From positions 56,954-120,953 of the forward strand of contig CACGDZ010000003.1 in the NCBI GenBank assembly GCA_902571955.1: DNA of 64,000 bases, written 5' to 3'. Under the pieces are notes generated by a model, which was given only the letters and a program-made list of their open reading frames with translations, ran no database searches and was not told the DNA's origin. Source of the stretch: an uncultured Pelagibacteraceae bacterium. GTDB lineage: Bacteria; Pseudomonadota; Alphaproteobacteria; Pelagibacterales; Pelagibacteraceae. The position numbers and the translations under genes are program-made. Below are positions 1 to 15,315 of this stretch, piece by piece. Each line of letters begins with the position of its first letter. Position 1 is the stretch's first letter.

Positions 1-603
1 GAAGCCTCTTTGCTTGAAGCTGTTAAAGCTTCTAAATTAGAATATACTATTAATAAAGGTGAGGGAGCATTTTATGGTCCTAAAATTGAATTTGTTTTAC
101 GAGATGCTATTGGCAGAGATTGGCAATGTGGAACTTTACAAGTAGATTTAAATTTACCTGGAAGATTAGATGCTTCTTATGTTGATAAAGATGGTACTAA
201 AAAAGTTCCTGTTATGTTGCACCGAGCATTATTTGGTTCTCTAGAGAGATTTATTGGAATTTTAATTGAAAACTATGCAGGCAAGTTTCCATTTTGGATA
301 TCTCCTTTACAAACTATGGTAATACCTATTTCAGAAGAATTTAATGACTATGCAGTTGAAGTATCAAATAAAATTAAAAATTCAGGTATAAGTTCTGCTG
401 TAGATTTAAAAAATCATAATTTAAATTATAAAATTAGAGATCATTCTTTAGCAAAAATACCACTTTTATTAATTTGTGGTAAAAAAGAAGTTGACTCCAA
501 TTCAGTAACGATTAGAAGATTAGACTCTAATAAACAAGAAAATATGGGTATAGATCAATTCTTAAAAACATTCTCTGCTTTAAATAAAGCATCATCAAAC
601 TAA
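1..603 (+). CDS. thrS: Threonyl-tRNA synthetase, C-terminal part (truncated by window start)
   Basis: Translation GEGAFYGPKIEFVLRDAIGRDWQCGTLQVDLNLPGRL...HRALFGSLERFIGILIENYAGKFPFW is characteristic of ThrRS; followed directly by infC. Confidence 0.97.
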   Translation, partial: EASLLEAVKASKLEYTINKGEGAFYGPKIEFVLRDAIGRDWQCGTLQVDLNLPGRLDASYVDKDGTKKVPVMLHRALFGSLERFIGILIENYAGKFPFWISPLQTMVIPISEEFNDYAVEVSNKIKNSGISSAVDLKNHNLNYKIRDHSLAKIPLLLICGKKEVDSNSVTIRRLDSNKQENMGIDQFLKTFSALNKASSN

Positions 604-1149
604 GTGGCAGACTTCAAACAAAATTATTTTCAAAGAAGAACTAAGGACAGAGGTCCAAGATCTAATAATAGAATTTCTTCTCCTGATGTTCAGGTTATAG
701 CAAGTGATGGAGAAAATCTTGGAGTGATGAATACCAATGAAGCTATTTCCATGGCAAAAAATCAAGGTTTAGATTTAATTGAAATAGCAGCTAACGCAAA
801 TCCTCCTGTATGTAAAATAATGGATATGGGTAAATATAAGTATGATGCTCAGAAAAAAGCAAATCTTGCAAAAAAAAAACAAAAAATTATTTCTTTAAAA
901 GAAATTAAAATGAGACCTGTTACGGAAACTCATGATTATGAGTTTAAAGTCAAAAATGCTAAAAAATTTATAGCCAAAGGAGATAAAGTTAAATTTACCA
1001 TAAGATTTAAAGGTAGAGAACTTCAGCATTCCCATCTAGGAAACGAACTAATGGGCAAAATTAAAGAAGATATGAAGGATATCGGTAAGGTAGAATTGCA
1101 TCCCAAGTTTGATGGGAAGCAAATGATTATGGTAATTCAGCCTTTATAA
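604..1149 (+). CDS. infC: Translation initiation factor IF-3 (GTG start)
   Basis: NNRISSPDVQVIASDGENLGVM, IKMRPVTETHDYEFKVKNAKKFI; upstream of rpmI-rplT. Confidence 0.97.
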   Translation: MADFKQNYFQRRTKDRGPRSNNRISSPDVQVIASDGENLGVMNTNEAISMAKNQGLDLIEIAANANPPVCKIMDMGKYKYDAQKKANLAKKKQKIISLKEIKMRPVTETHDYEFKVKNAKKFIAKGDKVKFTIRFKGRELQHSHLGNELMGKIKEDMKDIGKVELHPKFDGKQMIMVIQPL

Positions 1150-1202
1150 GCCTTAATAGAGGTTGTAAATTTTTATCTTTCTTTGTATAAGACCGCAGAA
1201 TT

Positions 1203-1409
1203 ATGCCAAAATTAAAAACAAAAAGCTCAGCAAAAAAAAGATTTAAAATATCCTCTAAGGGAAAAGTTATATCTGCTCAGGCAGGTAAAAGACATGGCAT
1301 GATTAAAAGAACTAATTCACAAATAAGAAAACTAAGAGGCACCACAACATTGTCTAAACAAGATGGAAAAATTGTTAAGTCATACATGCCTTACAGTTTA
1401 AGAGGTTAA
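1203..1409 (+). CDS. rpmI: 50S ribosomal protein L35
   Basis: [22 protein letters not shown]. Confidence 0.97.
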   Translation: MPKLKTKSSAKKRFKISSKGKVISAQAGKRHGMIKRTNSQIRKLRGTTTLSKQDGKIVKSYMPYSLRG

Positions 1410-1411
1410 TA

Positions 1412-1768
1412 ATGGCAAGAGTTAAAAGAGGTGTAACTAGTAAAGCTAAACATAAAAAAGTTTTAAAAGCTGTAAAGGGTCAATGGGGCAGAAGAAAGAA
1501 TACCATTAGAGTTGCTAAGCAAGCTATGGAAAAATCCATGCAATACGCTTACAGAGACAGAAGAAATAAAAAAAGAGATTTTAAATCATTGTGGATACAG
1601 AGAATCAATGCTGGAGTAAGAGCTGAAGGCTTAACTTATTCAAAATTTATCAATGGATTAAATAAATGTGGTATTGCAATAGATAGAAAAATTCTTGCTG
1701 AAATTGCTTACGATAGCCCAGAAGCATTCAAAACAATTGTACAAAAAGCTCAATCAGCTTTAAATTAA
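1412..1768 (+). CDS. rplT: 50S ribosomal protein L20
   Basis: [38 protein letters not shown]. Confidence 0.98.
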   Translation: MARVKRGVTSKAKHKKVLKAVKGQWGRRKNTIRVAKQAMEKSMQYAYRDRRNKKRDFKSLWIQRINAGVRAEGLTYSKFINGLNKCGIAIDRKILAEIAYDSPEAFKTIVQKAQSALN

Positions 1769-1811
1769 TCTTCGCTATTGTTTTTATTTCTTAAGGAAAT
1801 AATCTACAAAT

Positions 1812-2879
1812 ATGTCAGAGATAAAAAATATTAGAGATCAGTTTATATCAAAGCTAGAAAATGATTTAAGCATTGATCAAATAAATGAAATCAAAACCGA
1901 TCTATTTGGTAAAAATGGATTAATTTCATCAAAATTTAAAACAATAGGGTCAATCCCAGAGACTGATAGAAAAAAATTTGCATCAGATTTAAATCAAGTT
2001 AAAGATGAGCTTCAGAATTTGATAACTTCTAAAATTAACGAGATAGAAGGAAAAAAGATAAACGAAAAATTAGAAAAGGAAAAAGTTGATATAACTTTAC
2101 CTGAAAGACCATTCGTTAGAGGAAAAGTTCATCCAGTATCACAAACTATTGATGAAATTTCATCTATTTTCTCTGAAATAGGATTTAGTGTTGAGGAAGG
2201 CCCTGATGTTGAAAATGAATATAACAACTTTACTGCTTTAAACACACCTGACAATCATCCAGCAAGAGATATGCATGATACATTTTATTTAGATGTTAAC
2301 AAAGAAGTTTTGTTACGAACTCATACTTCACCAGTTCAAATTAGAACTATGCTAAAAGACAAACCTCCATTTAAGATCATTGCTCCTGGGAGAACTTATA
2401 GATCTGATAGTGATCAAACACACGCACCAATGTTTCATCAAGTAGAAGGTTTGCATATTGATACAAATATTAATATGGGACATTTAAAAGGATGCTTAAA
2501 TTATTTTATTAAAGAATTTTTTGAAGTCGAAAAAATTAAAATGAGATTTAGACCTAGTCATTTTCCATTTACAGAACCATCTGCAGAAGTTGATATTGGT
2601 TATGAAATAAAAGATGGCAAAATAATTATCGGAGAAGGAGATAAGTGGCTTGAAATTTTAGGCTGTGGCATGGTGCATCCTAATGTTTTAAAAAATGTAA
2701 AAGTAGATCCTTCAAAATATCAAGGATATGCCTTTGGAATAGGTATAGACCGATTAGCAATGCTAAAATACGGCATTAATGATTTAAGAGCGTTTTTTGA
2801 TTGTGACTACAGATGGCTAAATCATTTTGGTTTTGATCCACTTGATGTTCCTTCAAATTACAGAGGTTTAAGCAGATGA
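1812..2879 (+). CDS. pheS: Phenylalanyl-tRNA synthetase alpha subunit
   Basis: [50 protein letters not shown]. Confidence 0.97.
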   Translation: MSEIKNIRDQFISKLENDLSIDQINEIKTDLFGKNGLISSKFKTIGSIPETDRKKFASDLNQVKDELQNLITSKINEIEGKKINEKLEKEKVDITLPERPFVRGKVHPVSQTIDEISSIFSEIGFSVEEGPDVENEYNNFTALNTPDNHPARDMHDTFYLDVNKEVLLRTHTSPVQIRTMLKDKPPFKIIAPGRTYRSDSDQTHAPMFHQVEGLHIDTNINMGHLKGCLNYFIKEFFEVEKIKMRFRPSHFPFTEPSAEVDIGYEIKDGKIIIGEGDKWLEILGCGMVHPNVLKNVKVDPSKYQGYAFGIGIDRLAMLKYGINDLRAFFDCDYRWLNHFGFDPLDVPSNYRGLSR

Positions 2880-5284
2880 AAATAACATATGATTGGTTAA
2901 AAGATCATTTAAAAGTAAGTGCTAAAGAAGATAAACTTCTTGAGAAACTAACAAACATAGGTCTTGAGGTTGAGAGTATAGAAAACTTATCTGAGGGATT
3001 AGATTTATTTAAGATAGCAAAAATTATAAAAACAGACAAACATCCTAATGCAGATAGACTTAAAGTTTGTGATGTTGATGTTGGTAATAAAGAAATCAAA
3101 AAAGTTGTTTGTGGTGCTACAAATGCAAGAGAGGGCCTTCTTACTGTATATGCCCCACCAGGCGCAATAATTCCAAAAAATAAAACCAAACTTGTTATTG
3201 CTAAAATAAGAGATGTTACATCTCATGGAATGCTCTGTTCAGAATCTGAATTGAATTTATCAGATGAAAGTGATGGGATTACTGAGCTGTCGCCATCTAA
3301 ATATGCAAAAAGTATTGGAAAAAGTTATTTTTCTAAATCAAGCTCTAATCTTATTGATTTATCAATTACACCAAATAGACCAGATTGTCTTGGAGTTCGG
3401 GGGATAGCAAGAGATTTATCAGCTGCAGGTTTTGGAAACTTAAAAACAGAAAAAGATAAAAAAATTAAATCTAAAAAAAAACAGACCTTAAAAGTAAAGA
3501 TAAAAAATCAAAAAAATCAAGGCTGTTTATCTTTTGGTAGTTGCTTGATAACTAACGTCAAAAATACAGAAAGCCCTCAATGGTTGAAAGATAAATTAAT
3601 TTCTATAGGCCAAAAATCAATATCTGCAATTGTAGATATTACAAATTATGTCATGATTGATATTAATCGTCCTTTGCACGCATATGATGCTGATAAAATT
3701 GATAAGGGAATAATTGTTAGAAATTCAAAATTAGGAGAAGAATTTACTGCTCTAGATAATAAAAATTATAAACTAGATGATGGAATGTGTGTAATTAGTG
3801 ACAACAAAGGTGTCTTAGGCCTAGGAGGAATTATTGGAGGAACAAGATCTAGTACAGAGTTAGATACAAAAAATGTTCTATTAGAATCTGCTTATTTTGA
3901 TCCAAGATCAATTAGAAAAACTGCTAAAAAATTGAATATCGATACAGATGCTAAATTTAGATTTGAAAGAGGTATTGATCAGTTATCTATTGAAGTTGGA
4001 TTAAATAAAGCAGCTTTTTTAATTAAGGAAATTTGTGGTGGTGAAATTAGCAATATAGATATTCAAAAAATTGAATCTCATAAAAACAAAGTCATAAAAT
4101 TTGAACCTAAAATGTTTGAAAAAATTACTGGTTTTAAAATTTCAACCAAGGAAATGATTAGCATTTTAGAAAAACTCGGTTTTAAATTAAAAAAAGAAAA
4201 AAAATTCTTTAAATTATTAGTTCCATCTTGGAGACCAGATATCGTTCAAGAAATTGATATAGTTGAGGAACTTGTAAGAATTAGTGGCTATGAAAAAATA
4301 AAAATAGAAAATCCTATTAAAGAAAGATCAAAGAATACTTTAAATCCAACTCAAAAGTTATTCCATTTTCTTCAAAGGGCAATAGCATCCAAAGGGTATT
4401 TTGAGGCAATTACTTGGTCTTTTACAGACTCTAAATATAATGATCACTTTAAAGAAGCCAGTAAAGAAATAAAAATTATAAATCCAATTAGCTCTGAATT
4501 GGGAGTATTAAGAAATTCTATTTTTTCAAATTTAGCAATCTACATGAGCAAAAACTTAGATAGAGGAATTAAAGATTTATCAATATTTGAAATAGGGCCA
4601 ATATTTTATGGTCCACAACCTGGAGAACAGAACACAGTTGTTTGCGGCTTGTCAGCTGGAAAAAAATCTAGACTTTCATGGATTGAAAAAGAAAGAAATG
4701 TAGATGTTTTTGATATTAAAAGAGATGTTATACAAACTTTAGTAGAAGCAGGCTATGACTCAGAAAAATTTTATATCGATGATGAAAGCCCCAATTATTA
4801 TCATCCGGGGAAATCAGGTAGAATATTTTTAAATAAGGGAAAAGATAAGGTAGCTGCTTATTTTGGTGAAATTCATCCAAACGTTATTAAAACGCTAGAT
4901 ATTAAAACAGACTCTTTAGTAGGTTTTGAAATATTTTTAGATAATTTAAAATTACCTAAAAAACCTCTAAAAGATCAAAAAACAAAATATTTAGTTTCCG
5001 ATTTTCAAAAATCTGAAAGAGATTTTGCATTTATAGTTGATAGAAAAGTAAACGTGCAAGATTTAGTAAGTGTTATATCAAGTATTGATAAAAATTTAAT
5101 TTCAAACATTAGAGTATTTGATATTTACGAGGGAGATAATATTCCTGAAAATCAAAAATCAATCGCAATAAGCGTTACAATTCAATCATCAGAAAAAACT
5201 TTAACAGATAATGATTTAGAAAAAATTAATAATTTGATAATAGACACAGTTGAAAATAAAACTGGCGCTAAAATTCGTTCCTAA
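2876..5284 (+). CDS. pheT: Phenylalanyl-tRNA synthetase beta subunit
   Basis: [52 protein letters not shown]-type motifs. Confidence 0.97.
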   Translation: MKITYDWLKDHLKVSAKEDKLLEKLTNIGLEVESIENLSEGLDLFKIAKIIKTDKHPNADRLKVCDVDVGNKEIKKVVCGATNAREGLLTVYAPPGAIIPKNKTKLVIAKIRDVTSHGMLCSESELNLSDESDGITELSPSKYAKSIGKSYFSKSSSNLIDLSITPNRPDCLGVRGIARDLSAAGFGNLKTEKDKKIKSKKKQTLKVKIKNQKNQGCLSFGSCLITNVKNTESPQWLKDKLISIGQKSISAIVDITNYVMIDINRPLHAYDADKIDKGIIVRNSKLGEEFTALDNKNYKLDDGMCVISDNKGVLGLGGIIGGTRSSTELDTKNVLLESAYFDPRSIRKTAKKLNIDTDAKFRFERGIDQLSIEVGLNKAAFLIKEICGGEISNIDIQKIESHKNKVIKFEPKMFEKITGFKISTKEMISILEKLGFKLKKEKKFFKLLVPSWRPDIVQEIDIVEELVRISGYEKIKIENPIKERSKNTLNPTQKLFHFLQRAIASKGYFEAITWSFTDSKYNDHFKEASKEIKIINPISSELGVLRNSIFSNLAIYMSKNLDRGIKDLSIFEIGPIFYGPQPGEQNTVVCGLSAGKKSRLSWIEKERNVDVFDIKRDVIQTLVEAGYDSEKFYIDDESPNYYHPGKSGRIFLNKGKDKVAAYFGEIHPNVIKTLDIKTDSLVGFEIFLDNLKLPKKPLKDQKTKYLVSDFQKSERDFAFIVDRKVNVQDLVSVISSIDKNLISNIRVFDIYEGDNIPENQKSIAISVTIQSSEKTLTDNDLEKINNLIIDTVENKTGAKIRS

Positions 5285-5293
5285 AATAAATTA

Positions 5294-7102
5294 ATGAGTT
5301 CAATTGATAATATAAGAAATTTTGCAATTATTGCACATATTGATCATGGAAAATCTACTATTGCTGATCGGATTATTCACAGCTGTGGTGGATTAACTGA
5401 ACGAGAGATGAAAGCTCAAGTTTTAGATTCTATGGATATTGAACGTGAAAGAGGAATCACAATTAAAGCTCAAACAGTTAAATTAAATTACAAAGCTAAA
5501 AATGGTAAAAATTATATTTTAAATATTATTGATACTCCAGGACATGTAGATTTTAGTTATGAAGTAAGTAGATCCTTATATGCATGTGAAGGTTCAATTT
5601 TGATAGTAGATAGTACACAAGGTGTAGAAGCTCAAACTTTAGCAAATGTTTACCAAGCTTTAGATACTAATCATGAGATAGTTCCAGTTTTGAATAAGGT
5701 TGATTTACCTGCATCGGATTTAGATAGAACAAAAAAACAAATTGAAGAAGTGATAGGAATTGATACTGAAAATGCAATTCCATGTTCAGGTAAAACTGGA
5801 GAAGGAATAGATGATATTTTAGAACAAATAATTACAACACTACCCGCTCCCAAAGGAGATAGTTCAGCAGATTTAAAATGTTTATTGGTTGATAGTTGGT
5901 ATGACACATATCTAGGAGTAGTGATTTTAGTGCGAGTGATAGACGGTAAACTTTCAAAACACATGAAAATAAAAATGATGTCTACTAATCAAGAATATAT
6001 TGTTGAAAAAGTCGGGGTCTTTACTCCAAAACCAGTAGACATAAATGAGTTAAAAACAGGTGAAATTGGATTTATAACAACAGGAATTAAAGTTTTATCT
6101 GAGACAAAGGTTGGAGACACAATATGTGATACTTCAAAACCATTAAAAGAGGCTTTACCAGGATTTAAACCAAGTAAACCAGTAGTTTTTTGTGGTTTAT
6201 TTCCTGTAGATAGTTCTGAGTTTCAAAAACTTAAAGATGGTTTAGCTAAATTACAATTGAATGATGCAAGTTTTTCATTTGAGCCAGAGTCATCATCTGC
6301 TTTAGGATTAGGTTTTAGATGTGGATTTTTAGGATTACTTCATTTAGAAATTGTGACAGAGAGATTAGAAAGAGAATTTGATGTTAATTTATTAACAACT
6401 ACACCTGGTGTTGTTTATAAAGTTTTCCTTAATAATGAAAAAATAATTGATCTTCAAAATCCATCAAGTTTACCTGATCCAACTTTAATAAAATATATAG
6501 AAGAGCCATGGATAAAAGCAACAATCATTACTCCTGACCAATATTTAGGATCAATTATAAAAATGTGCCAGGATAAAAGAGGAATTCAGACTAATTTGAG
6601 TTATTCAGGTAATAGAGCTGTAGTTAATTATGAGTTACCATTGAATGAAGTTGTTTTTGATTTTAATGATAGATTAAAATCTATGACTAGTGGTTATGCT
6701 AGTTTTGACTATGAGATCATTGAGCATAGAGAAGGAGATTTGGTAAAACTTGGTATTTTAGTGAATGGAGAACCAGTTGATGCTTTAGCGATGATGATAC
6801 ATAAAGACTTTGCGCAAAAAACTGGGAGAGAGGTTTGTGAAAAATTAAAAGATTTAATACCTCGACATAATTTTATGATTCCAGTTCAAGCTGCAATAGG
6901 GGGTAAAATTATTGCCAGAGAAACAATTAAGGGTTTTAAAAAAGATGTTTTAACCAAAATTCACGGTGGGGGAGCAACTGATAGAAAAAGAAAACTTTTA
7001 GAAAAACAGAAAAAAGGAAAAGCTAGATCAAAACAATTTGGAAGAGTCGAAATTCCACAAGAGGCATTTATTGGTGTACTTAAGATTTCAAAAGAAAAAT
7101 AG
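5294..7102 (+). CDS. lepA: Elongation factor 4 (LepA)
   Basis: [39 protein letters not shown]-terminal [26 protein letters not shown]. Confidence 0.98.
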   Translation: MSSIDNIRNFAIIAHIDHGKSTIADRIIHSCGGLTEREMKAQVLDSMDIERERGITIKAQTVKLNYKAKNGKNYILNIIDTPGHVDFSYEVSRSLYACEGSILIVDSTQGVEAQTLANVYQALDTNHEIVPVLNKVDLPASDLDRTKKQIEEVIGIDTENAIPCSGKTGEGIDDILEQIITTLPAPKGDSSADLKCLLVDSWYDTYLGVVILVRVIDGKLSKHMKIKMMSTNQEYIVEKVGVFTPKPVDINELKTGEIGFITTGIKVLSETKVGDTICDTSKPLKEALPGFKPSKPVVFCGLFPVDSSEFQKLKDGLAKLQLNDASFSFEPESSSALGLGFRCGFLGLLHLEIVTERLEREFDVNLLTTTPGVVYKVFLNNEKIIDLQNPSSLPDPTLIKYIEEPWIKATIITPDQYLGSIIKMCQDKRGIQTNLSYSGNRAVVNYELPLNEVVFDFNDRLKSMTSGYASFDYEIIEHREGDLVKLGILVNGEPVDALAMMIHKDFAQKTGREVCEKLKDLIPRHNFMIPVQAAIGGKIIARETIKGFKKDVLTKIHGGGATDRKRKLLEKQKKGKARSKQFGRVEIPQEAFIGVLKISKEK

Positions 7103-7104
7103 CT

Positions 7105-7194
7105 GGAGAGGTGGCCGAGTGGTTGAAGGCGCACGCTTGGAAAGCGTGTAAAGGAGCAATTCTTTCATGGGTTCGAATCCCATTCTCTCCGCCA
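7105..7194 (+). tRNA. tRNA-Ser (GGA)
   Basis: Class II cloverleaf: ggagagg...anticodon stem cacgc-TTGGAAA-gcgtg, long variable arm, T loop TTCGAAT, encoded gCCA. Confidence 0.95.
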
Positions 7195-7305
7195 TCAAAT
7201 AAGCTTTATTTATCAAGGGTAATTTAGGCATTTTACAGTTTTTTTCTTAAGATAAATCAGCAATTTTTATAAAAAATGTTATAATTTTCTTTTTCCAAAA
7301 ATTAA

Positions 7306-9372
<2,067 letters not shown>

Positions 9373-9374
9373 GA

Positions 9375-10655
9375 ATGAAGTTGTTTGAAACTTCAAAATA
9401 TCATTTTTTTAAAAAATCAACGTATATAACTCTTAGATGGATTGGAATTATAGGACAGTTAATTGCAGTAAATTTTGTATATTTATTTCTAAATCCTAGT
9501 TTTGATTTTATTACGTCAAATTTAGTTATATTTTTAGGAATATTAAGTAATTTATATTTAATTTTTATTTATAAAAAAACACAATTATCAGATAGATCTG
9601 CTTTTATCTTCCTGCTTATAGATATTTTGCAATTAGGTATCCTTCTTTATTTATCAGGAGGAATAACTAATCCATTTATAATTTTTATATTAATACCAAG
9701 TGTTTTCTCCTCATCAAATTTGAGCTTAAGAACTAATATATCATTAGTAAGTTTAACAATAATTATAATTATTTTTCTAACTTTTAACTATGAAGATTTG
9801 CCAATTAATTTAAACAGTGATTTTCATAACAATCATTATTTTTACTATTCTATACCGACATCCTTAATTGTTGCCTTGGTCTTTTTAAATTATTTTGCAA
9901 TGACATTTGGCACACAATCTAGATTAAGAAAAGAAGCTTTAGGAAAAATGGAAGAGGCAATGGCTAAAGAACATGAATTATTATCTTTAGGTGGTCAAGC
10001 TGCTGCAGCAGCACATTCTTTAGGTACGCCGCTTTCTACGATAACAATAATTACACATGATTTAATGAAACAATTTAAGGGGCAAAAAGATTTAGAAAAA
10101 GATATAGAGTTATTGAATAGTCAAGTAGAGCGATGTAATGCAATTTTAAAGCGATTAACTTTAAATCCTGTTGAAGAAGATGAATTTATTGATAAAGATA
10201 TTAATATCCGAGATTATTTGCATGAAATTATTTCTTCATTTAAGGAAATAAGCAAAAAGGAATTTGTCTTCAATTTTGACCAGGACTCAAACTCAAAAAA
10301 GATAACCAAATCTATAGAATTAGTTTATGGGTTAAGAAATTTTATTGGGAACGCGAATAAATTTGCCAAAAATACAATTTTTATTAATTTGAAAAGTGAT
10401 AGTGAAATAACGGAAATAACAGTTGAGGATGATGGTGATGGTTATCCAAGAGATATAATCTCAAAAATTGGTGAGCCATATTTGAAATCAAATTATTCTA
10501 GAGATAAATCTAAAGAGGGTCTAGGTCTAGGCTTGTTTATTGGAAAAACTTTATTGGAAAAAAATTTTGCATCAGTTAATTGTAGAAATTCTAAAACACG
10601 GAATGGTGCTGAAGTTGTTATTAGATGGAAGAATAAGGAATTATTTAATATTTAG
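9375..10655 (+). CDS. regB: RegB/PrrB/ActS-like redox sensor histidine kinase
   Basis: N-terminal membrane domain with GGITNPF; H-box [18 protein letters not shown]; HATPase [15 protein letters not shown]. Confidence 0.85.
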   Translation: MKLFETSKYHFFKKSTYITLRWIGIIGQLIAVNFVYLFLNPSFDFITSNLVIFLGILSNLYLIFIYKKTQLSDRSAFIFLLIDILQLGILLYLSGGITNPFIIFILIPSVFSSSNLSLRTNISLVSLTIIIIIFLTFNYEDLPINLNSDFHNNHYFYYSIPTSLIVALVFLNYFAMTFGTQSRLRKEALGKMEEAMAKEHELLSLGGQAAAAAHSLGTPLSTITIITHDLMKQFKGQKDLEKDIELLNSQVERCNAILKRLTLNPVEEDEFIDKDINIRDYLHEIISSFKEISKKEFVFNFDQDSNSKKITKSIELVYGLRNFIGNANKFAKNTIFINLKSDSEITEITVEDDGDGYPRDIISKIGEPYLKSNYSRDKSKEGLGLGLFIGKTLLEKNFASVNCRNSKTRNGAEVVIRWKNKELFNI

Positions 10656-12451
10656 TGGTATTTGTTCTTTGTTTCAAATAATGAGCTTAATTGAGATATC
10701 ATAACATCTCCTAATTCATTTACGTCGGTAATTTTGATAGCTTTATTATAATATCTTGAAACATCATGACCAATTCCTATAGCCAAAACTTCAATATCCG
10801 ATTTATTTTCAATAAACTTCACAATCTTTTTTAAATGTTTTTCTAAAAAATCACCTGAATTTACAGAAAGAGTTGAGTCATCCACAGGGGCTCCATCAGA
10901 AATTACCATCAAAATTTTTCTTTCCTCTTTTCTTTTTTTAATTCTATTGTAGGCCCATGATATTGCTTCTCCATCAATATTTTCTTTAAGCAAGCCCTCT
11001 TTAAGCATTAGTCCCAAATTATTTTTTGCTTGCCTCCAATGAGTATCAGCACCTTTGTATATAATATGTCTTAAATCGTTTAATCTACCAGGTGTTTTAG
11101 GTTTAGAATTTTTTGTCCAAAACTCTCTACTTTGACCACCTTTCCAATTTTTAGTTGTGAAACCTAAAATTTCAACTTTAACTGAGCATCTTTCCAGCGT
11201 TCTAGACAAGATATCTGCACATATAGCTGCAATAGTGATAGGTCTTCCTCTCATAGATCCAGAATTGTCAATTAATAAAGTTACTACTGTATCTTTAAAG
11301 TCTAAGTCTTTTTCTTTTTTAAAAGATAAAGAGTTATAAGGATCCATTATTATTCTTGGAAGTTTAGAGCTATCTAACAACCCTTCTTCTAAATCAAATT
11401 CCCAAGCCCTATTTTGTTTTGCAAGTAATTGTCTTTGAAGTTTATTCGCTAATTTTGTTATAACATCTTGGAAACCAATTAGTTGTTGATCTAAACTTTT
11501 TCTAAGTTTAGTTGCTTCATCAGCGTTTTCTAAATTCTCAGCTTTTACTATTTCATCATACTGTGTAGTAAATATTTTGTAATCAAGATTAATATTATCT
11601 ATATTTTTTTTTACTATTTGTTCTGAACTTTGTTCATCTGATTCAACTTCATTGAGTTGTTCATCTAGGTTAAATTCATCAATGCTATATTCAGCGTCTA
11701 GAGAGGCTTGAGTTTCCTGGTCATTGTTTTCATCTTTATTGTCTTCTTTATCGCTGTTTTGATCATCATTTGAAGGATTGTCTTGTCCTTGATCCTGATT
11801 TTCTTCCTCTTTTTCGTTATCTTCATTATTTTGAAAAATATCCATTTCTTCCAATATTTGAGAAAACCTTGAAGAGTAAGTGTTTTGATCTTCTAAATTA
11901 TTCATCAAAAATTCTCTATGTTTTTCAATAGAATTTTCAAAATCTTTCTCCCAAAAATTTAACATTTTAGAAGTTAGAGAATTTAATTTTATTTTATGAA
12001 AGTTTTTAAGCATATATAATTCAAAAGCCTCTGACACAGGTACATCCTCTTTTGTTTTTAATTGATCTTTTCTTTTACGATTAATTATTTGTGAATAGTT
12101 TTCATGAAAATTTTTTTCTATACCTTTAAGCATTTGACCACCTAAGGCCTCGTATCTAATCTTTTCAGCAATGTTATAAAGTGATCTAGAGGAAGTATTG
12201 CTAGGTAAGTTTTTTTTATAAATTAATTCATCAGAAAATTTTTTTTTAAGGGCACTTGAGTCAGTCTCAGCACGCAGTCTTATAAAATCACTTGGATTGG
12301 TAAGATTATCGATTTCAAATGAAATCATATCTTTATTTTTTTTGTCTTCTAAGTTTTTTTTATTTAAATCAAAGTCATCTGAAATTACTTTTGCTGTCGA
12401 ATTTAAAGCAATTCTGAATTTTTCTTTTAAATTATTTTCTTTAGTGCTCAT
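10652..12451 (-). CDS. cobT: CobT-like VWA protein (cobaltochelatase subunit CobT family)
   Basis: VWA MIDAS-like [31 protein letters not shown]; acidic Asn/Asp/Glu-rich linker; paired with CobS-like AAA+. Confidence 0.88.
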   Translation of the reverse strand: MSTKENNLKEKFRIALNSTAKVISDDFDLNKKNLEDKKNKDMISFEIDNLTNPSDFIRLRAETDSSALKKKFSDELIYKKNLPSNTSSRSLYNIAEKIRYEALGGQMLKGIEKNFHENYSQIINRKRKDQLKTKEDVPVSEAFELYMLKNFHKIKLNSLTSKMLNFWEKDFENSIEKHREFLMNNLEDQNTYSSRFSQILEEMDIFQNNEDNEKEEENQDQGQDNPSNDDQNSDKEDNKDENNDQETQASLDAEYSIDEFNLDEQLNEVESDEQSSEQIVKKNIDNINLDYKIFTTQYDEIVKAENLENADEATKLRKSLDQQLIGFQDVITKLANKLQRQLLAKQNRAWEFDLEEGLLDSSKLPRIIMDPYNSLSFKKEKDLDFKDTVVTLLIDNSGSMRGRPITIAAICADILSRTLERCSVKVEILGFTTKNWKGGQSREFWTKNSKPKTPGRLNDLRHIIYKGADTHWRQAKNNLGLMLKEGLLKENIDGEAISWAYNRIKKRKEERKILMVISDGAPVDDSTLSVNSGDFLEKHLKKIVKFIENKSDIEVLAIGIGHDVSRYYNKAIKITDVNELGDVMISQLSSLFETKNKYH

Positions 12452-13425
12452 TAAATTTGAATATTAATCAATGATTCTGGTAACTCTTCACCAAAACATC
12501 TTTGATAATATTCCGCGATAGTATTTTTTTCAATATCATCACATTTATTCAGAAAAGTTACTCTAAAAGCGTAACCACTGTCTTTAAAAATCTCAGAATT
12601 TTCAGCCCAGTGTAATACAGTTCTAGGGCTCATTACCGTTGAAATATCTCCAGCTATAAATCCTTTACGAGTAAGAGATGCTACTTTTATCATATTAGCA
12701 ACTTTTTCTTTACCTTTTGCATTATTTAAATTTTTATTTTTAGACAACACAATATCCATTTCTCTATCTAGGCTAAGATAGTTTAACGTTGTTACGATAT
12801 TCCATCTATCCATCTGACCTTGGTTTATTTGCTGTGTACCATGATAAAGACCTGTCGTATCACCAAGTCCAACAGTATTTGAAGTAGCAAATAATCTAAA
12901 AAATTTATTTTGTTTAATTACTTTGTTTTTGTCTAGTAATGTAAAATTTCCCTCAGCTTCCAAAACTCTTTGAATTACAAACATTACATCAGGTCTACCA
13001 GCATCATATTCATCAAACACAAGTGCAACTGGATTTTGTATAGACCATGGTAAAATTCCTTCGTTAAACTGTGTTACTTGTTTGCCATCTTTAAGAACGA
13101 TCGCATCTTTTCCAATCAAATCAATTCTACTTACATGACTATCTAAATTTACACGGATACAAGGCCAATTTAATCTTGCAGCAATTTGCTCAATGTGAGT
13201 AGATTTTCCAGTGCCATGATATCCTTGAACTAAAACTCTCTTATTAAACGCAAATCCTGAAATAATAGCTAAAGTAGTATCTCTATCGAACTTGTAATTT
13301 TTGTCAATTTCAGGAACATATTCATTTTTTTTTGAAAATGCGTCAACTTCCATTTCTGAGTCAATTCCAAAAGTTTGTTTTAATGAAACTTTAATATCTG
13401 GTTCTGTATTAAGATTTGGTGTCAA
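12451..13425 (-). CDS. cobS: CobS-like AAA+ ATPase (cobaltochelatase subunit CobS family)
   Basis: Walker [19 protein letters not shown]; Walker [24 protein letters not shown]. Confidence 0.9.
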   Translation of the reverse strand: MTPNLNTEPDIKVSLKQTFGIDSEMEVDAFSKKNEYVPEIDKNYKFDRDTTLAIISGFAFNKRVLVQGYHGTGKSTHIEQIAARLNWPCIRVNLDSHVSRIDLIGKDAIVLKDGKQVTQFNEGILPWSIQNPVALVFDEYDAGRPDVMFVIQRVLEAEGNFTLLDKNKVIKQNKFFRLFATSNTVGLGDTTGLYHGTQQINQGQMDRWNIVTTLNYLSLDREMDIVLSKNKNLNNAKGKEKVANMIKVASLTRKGFIAGDISTVMSPRTVLHWAENSEIFKDSGYAFRVTFLNKCDDIEKNTIAEYYQRCFGEELPESLINIQI

Positions 13426-13957
13426 TTTTTTCTCTATAGGTATTTTTTAGTTGGGTGTAAGCCAATGTTATTAGTTTAAGTTTTTCTTCGTATTTTTTAT
13501 TTCCAGAATTCATATCAGGGTGAAATTTTTTCACAAGTAATTTGAATTTATCTTGTATTTTCTTCCACTTTAAACCTACAGAAACTCCCAATATTCCAAA
13601 AGCTTTTATATCTTTATGATCGAATTTAAATTGACGCATATGATTATAATCTCCATTTATTTTTTCTTTATCTAACTCATCTCTCAAAGTTGTATTCCAT
13701 AACACTTTAAAAAAATTATCTGAAGAGCTAAAGCTTTGTGTTGGTTTGTGCCAAGTCATGTCAGATTTTAAAAAATCCATTACTTGATCATCATTCATTC
13801 CTGAAAAATAGTTCCAATTTTTATTAAATTCTTTTACATGCTCAAGACAAAGCATTCTAAATTTTCTGCTATTATCTTTTTCAATCGGCGCCTTATATTC
13901 ACCTATTTCATTACAATTATTCCAGTCACAAATATTTTTCATGATATATAATAACAT
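13409..13957 (-). CDS. DnaJ-like domain protein
   Basis: C-terminal J domain with [36 protein letters not shown] (HPD motif). Confidence 0.85.
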   Translation of the reverse strand: MLLYIMKNICDWNNCNEIGEYKAPIEKDNSRKFRMLCLEHVKEFNKNWNYFSGMNDDQVMDFLKSDMTWHKPTQSFSSSDNFFKVLWNTTLRDELDKEKINGDYNHMRQFKFDHKDIKAFGILGVSVGLKWKKIQDKFKLLVKKFHPDMNSGNKKYEEKLKLITLAYTQLKNTYREKIDTKS

Positions 13958-13959
13958 AT

Positions 13960-14220
13960 ATGGATATAAATGAGTTAATTACAATTGTAAAAAATAAATT
14001 ATTAAATGAAATAAATATTGAAAGTATAAATATTGAAGATAAATCTTTTCTTCATAAAAATCATAAAGGAAATCAAGAAGGAAAATATCATTTAAAATTA
14101 ATTATCGTTTCTCAAGAACTAAAAAAAATGAATAAAATTGAAAGTAATAAAAAAATTTATAAGATTTTAGATCAAGAATTAAAAGAATTTATTCACTCAA
14201 TCCAAATTTTAATTAATTAA
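13960..14220 (+). CDS. BolA family protein
   Basis: Short 86-aa BolA-like fold pattern (HKNHKGNQEGKYHLKLIIVSQEL...RNKKIYKIL); divergent from the DnaJ-like gene. Confidence 0.75.
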   Translation: MDINELITIVKNKLLNEINIESINIEDKSFLHKNHKGNQEGKYHLKLIIVSQELKKMNKIESNKKIYKILDQELKEFIHSIQILIN

Positions 14221-15315
14221 AAATTTTTTCAGAAATAAATTCAACTTTTTTTTGGAGTATTGTTTGTTGAAAATTGGCTTACCAATTTTTTTTAACAAAA
14301 CTAAGTTAATTTTTTTTGAATTATTTTTTTTATCTTTGATCATAAAGGATAAAATCTTATTTAAATCTCTGATAGAAAAATATTTTTTTATAGAAGAAGG
14401 AAGACCAGAATTACCAATATGATTTATAATTAAATTGTATTCACTTTTACTAAGCATGTTTTCCTTAAAACTAAAACTCAGTGCCGTTTTCATTCCAAGT
14501 ATCACGGCTTCACCATGATTTAGTTTATGGCTGTACCCTAAGCTTGCCTCATAAGCATGGGCAAATGTATGGCCAAAATTTAATACTTTTCTTAATGCTA
14601 TTTCTTTTTCATCTTTTTCAACTACTTTTTTTTTAATTTTACAACTTTCATAAATTGCTTTTTCAATAAATGGAGAAGAAAGACTTAAAACCTTTTTAAG
14701 ATTTTTATTTAAGAAAATAAAAAATTTTTTATTATGAATTAATGAATGCTTCAATATTTCTCCATATCCACAAATTATTTCTCTTTTTGATAAAGATTTA
14801 AGAAATTGAATATCCGAGAGAACCAGTGACGGTTGATAAAAGCTTCCTATTAAATTTTTACCATGTTTAGAATTAACTCCAGTTTTTCCCCCGATTGATG
14901 AATCAACTTGAGCTAAAAGAGTTGTTGGAATATTTACAAATATAAGGCCCCTTTTGAAAAGACTAGCTGCAAAACCACTTACATCGCCTGTAATTCCTCC
15001 TCCTAAAGAAATTAAAACGTCATTTCTTGAAAAGTTTTTAATTAATAAAACTTCTAGAATTTTATTAACGCTATTAATATTTTTATTTTTTTCACGAGCA
15101 TTAAAAAATAACAGAAAGATACTTTTATTTTTAAAAGACCTTTTAATATTTGAGACAAATTTTTTTGGAACATTTTTATCAACAACAATCAAACATTTAT
15201 CAAAATGAATTGAATTTGATTTAAAAATTTTTGAAATGCTTGAGGTTAAATTTGAGCCAATAATTATTGGATATTTTTTGGTTTTGGTTACTACATTTAA
15301 TCTAGTTTGTTTCAT
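14209..15315 (-). CDS. aroB: 3-dehydroquinate synthase
   Basis: SLGGGITGDVSGFAASLFKRGLIFVNIPTTLLAQVDSSIGGKTGVN. Confidence 0.96.
   Translation of the reverse strand: MKQTRLNVVTKTKKYPIIIGSNLTSSISKIFKSNSIHFDKCLIVVDKNVPKKFVSNIKRSFKNKSIFLLFFNAREKNKNINSVNKILEVLLIKNFSRNDVLISLGGGITGDVSGFAASLFKRGLIFVNIPTTLLAQVDSSIGGKTGVNSKHGKNLIGSFYQPSLVLSDIQFLKSLSKREIICGYGEILKHSLIHNKKFFIFLNKNLKKVLSLSSPFIEKAIYESCKIKKKVVEKDEKEIALRKVLNFGHTFAHAYEASLGYSHKLNHGEAVILGMKTALSFSFKENMLSKSEYNLIINHIGNSGLPSSIKKYFSIRDLNKILSFMIKDKKNNSKKINLVLLKKIGKPIFNKQYSKKKLNLFLKKFLIN

Noticed and set aside
2905-3226. Antisense ORFs within pheT
   Set aside because: They are shadow ORFs opposite a clear PheT coding region.
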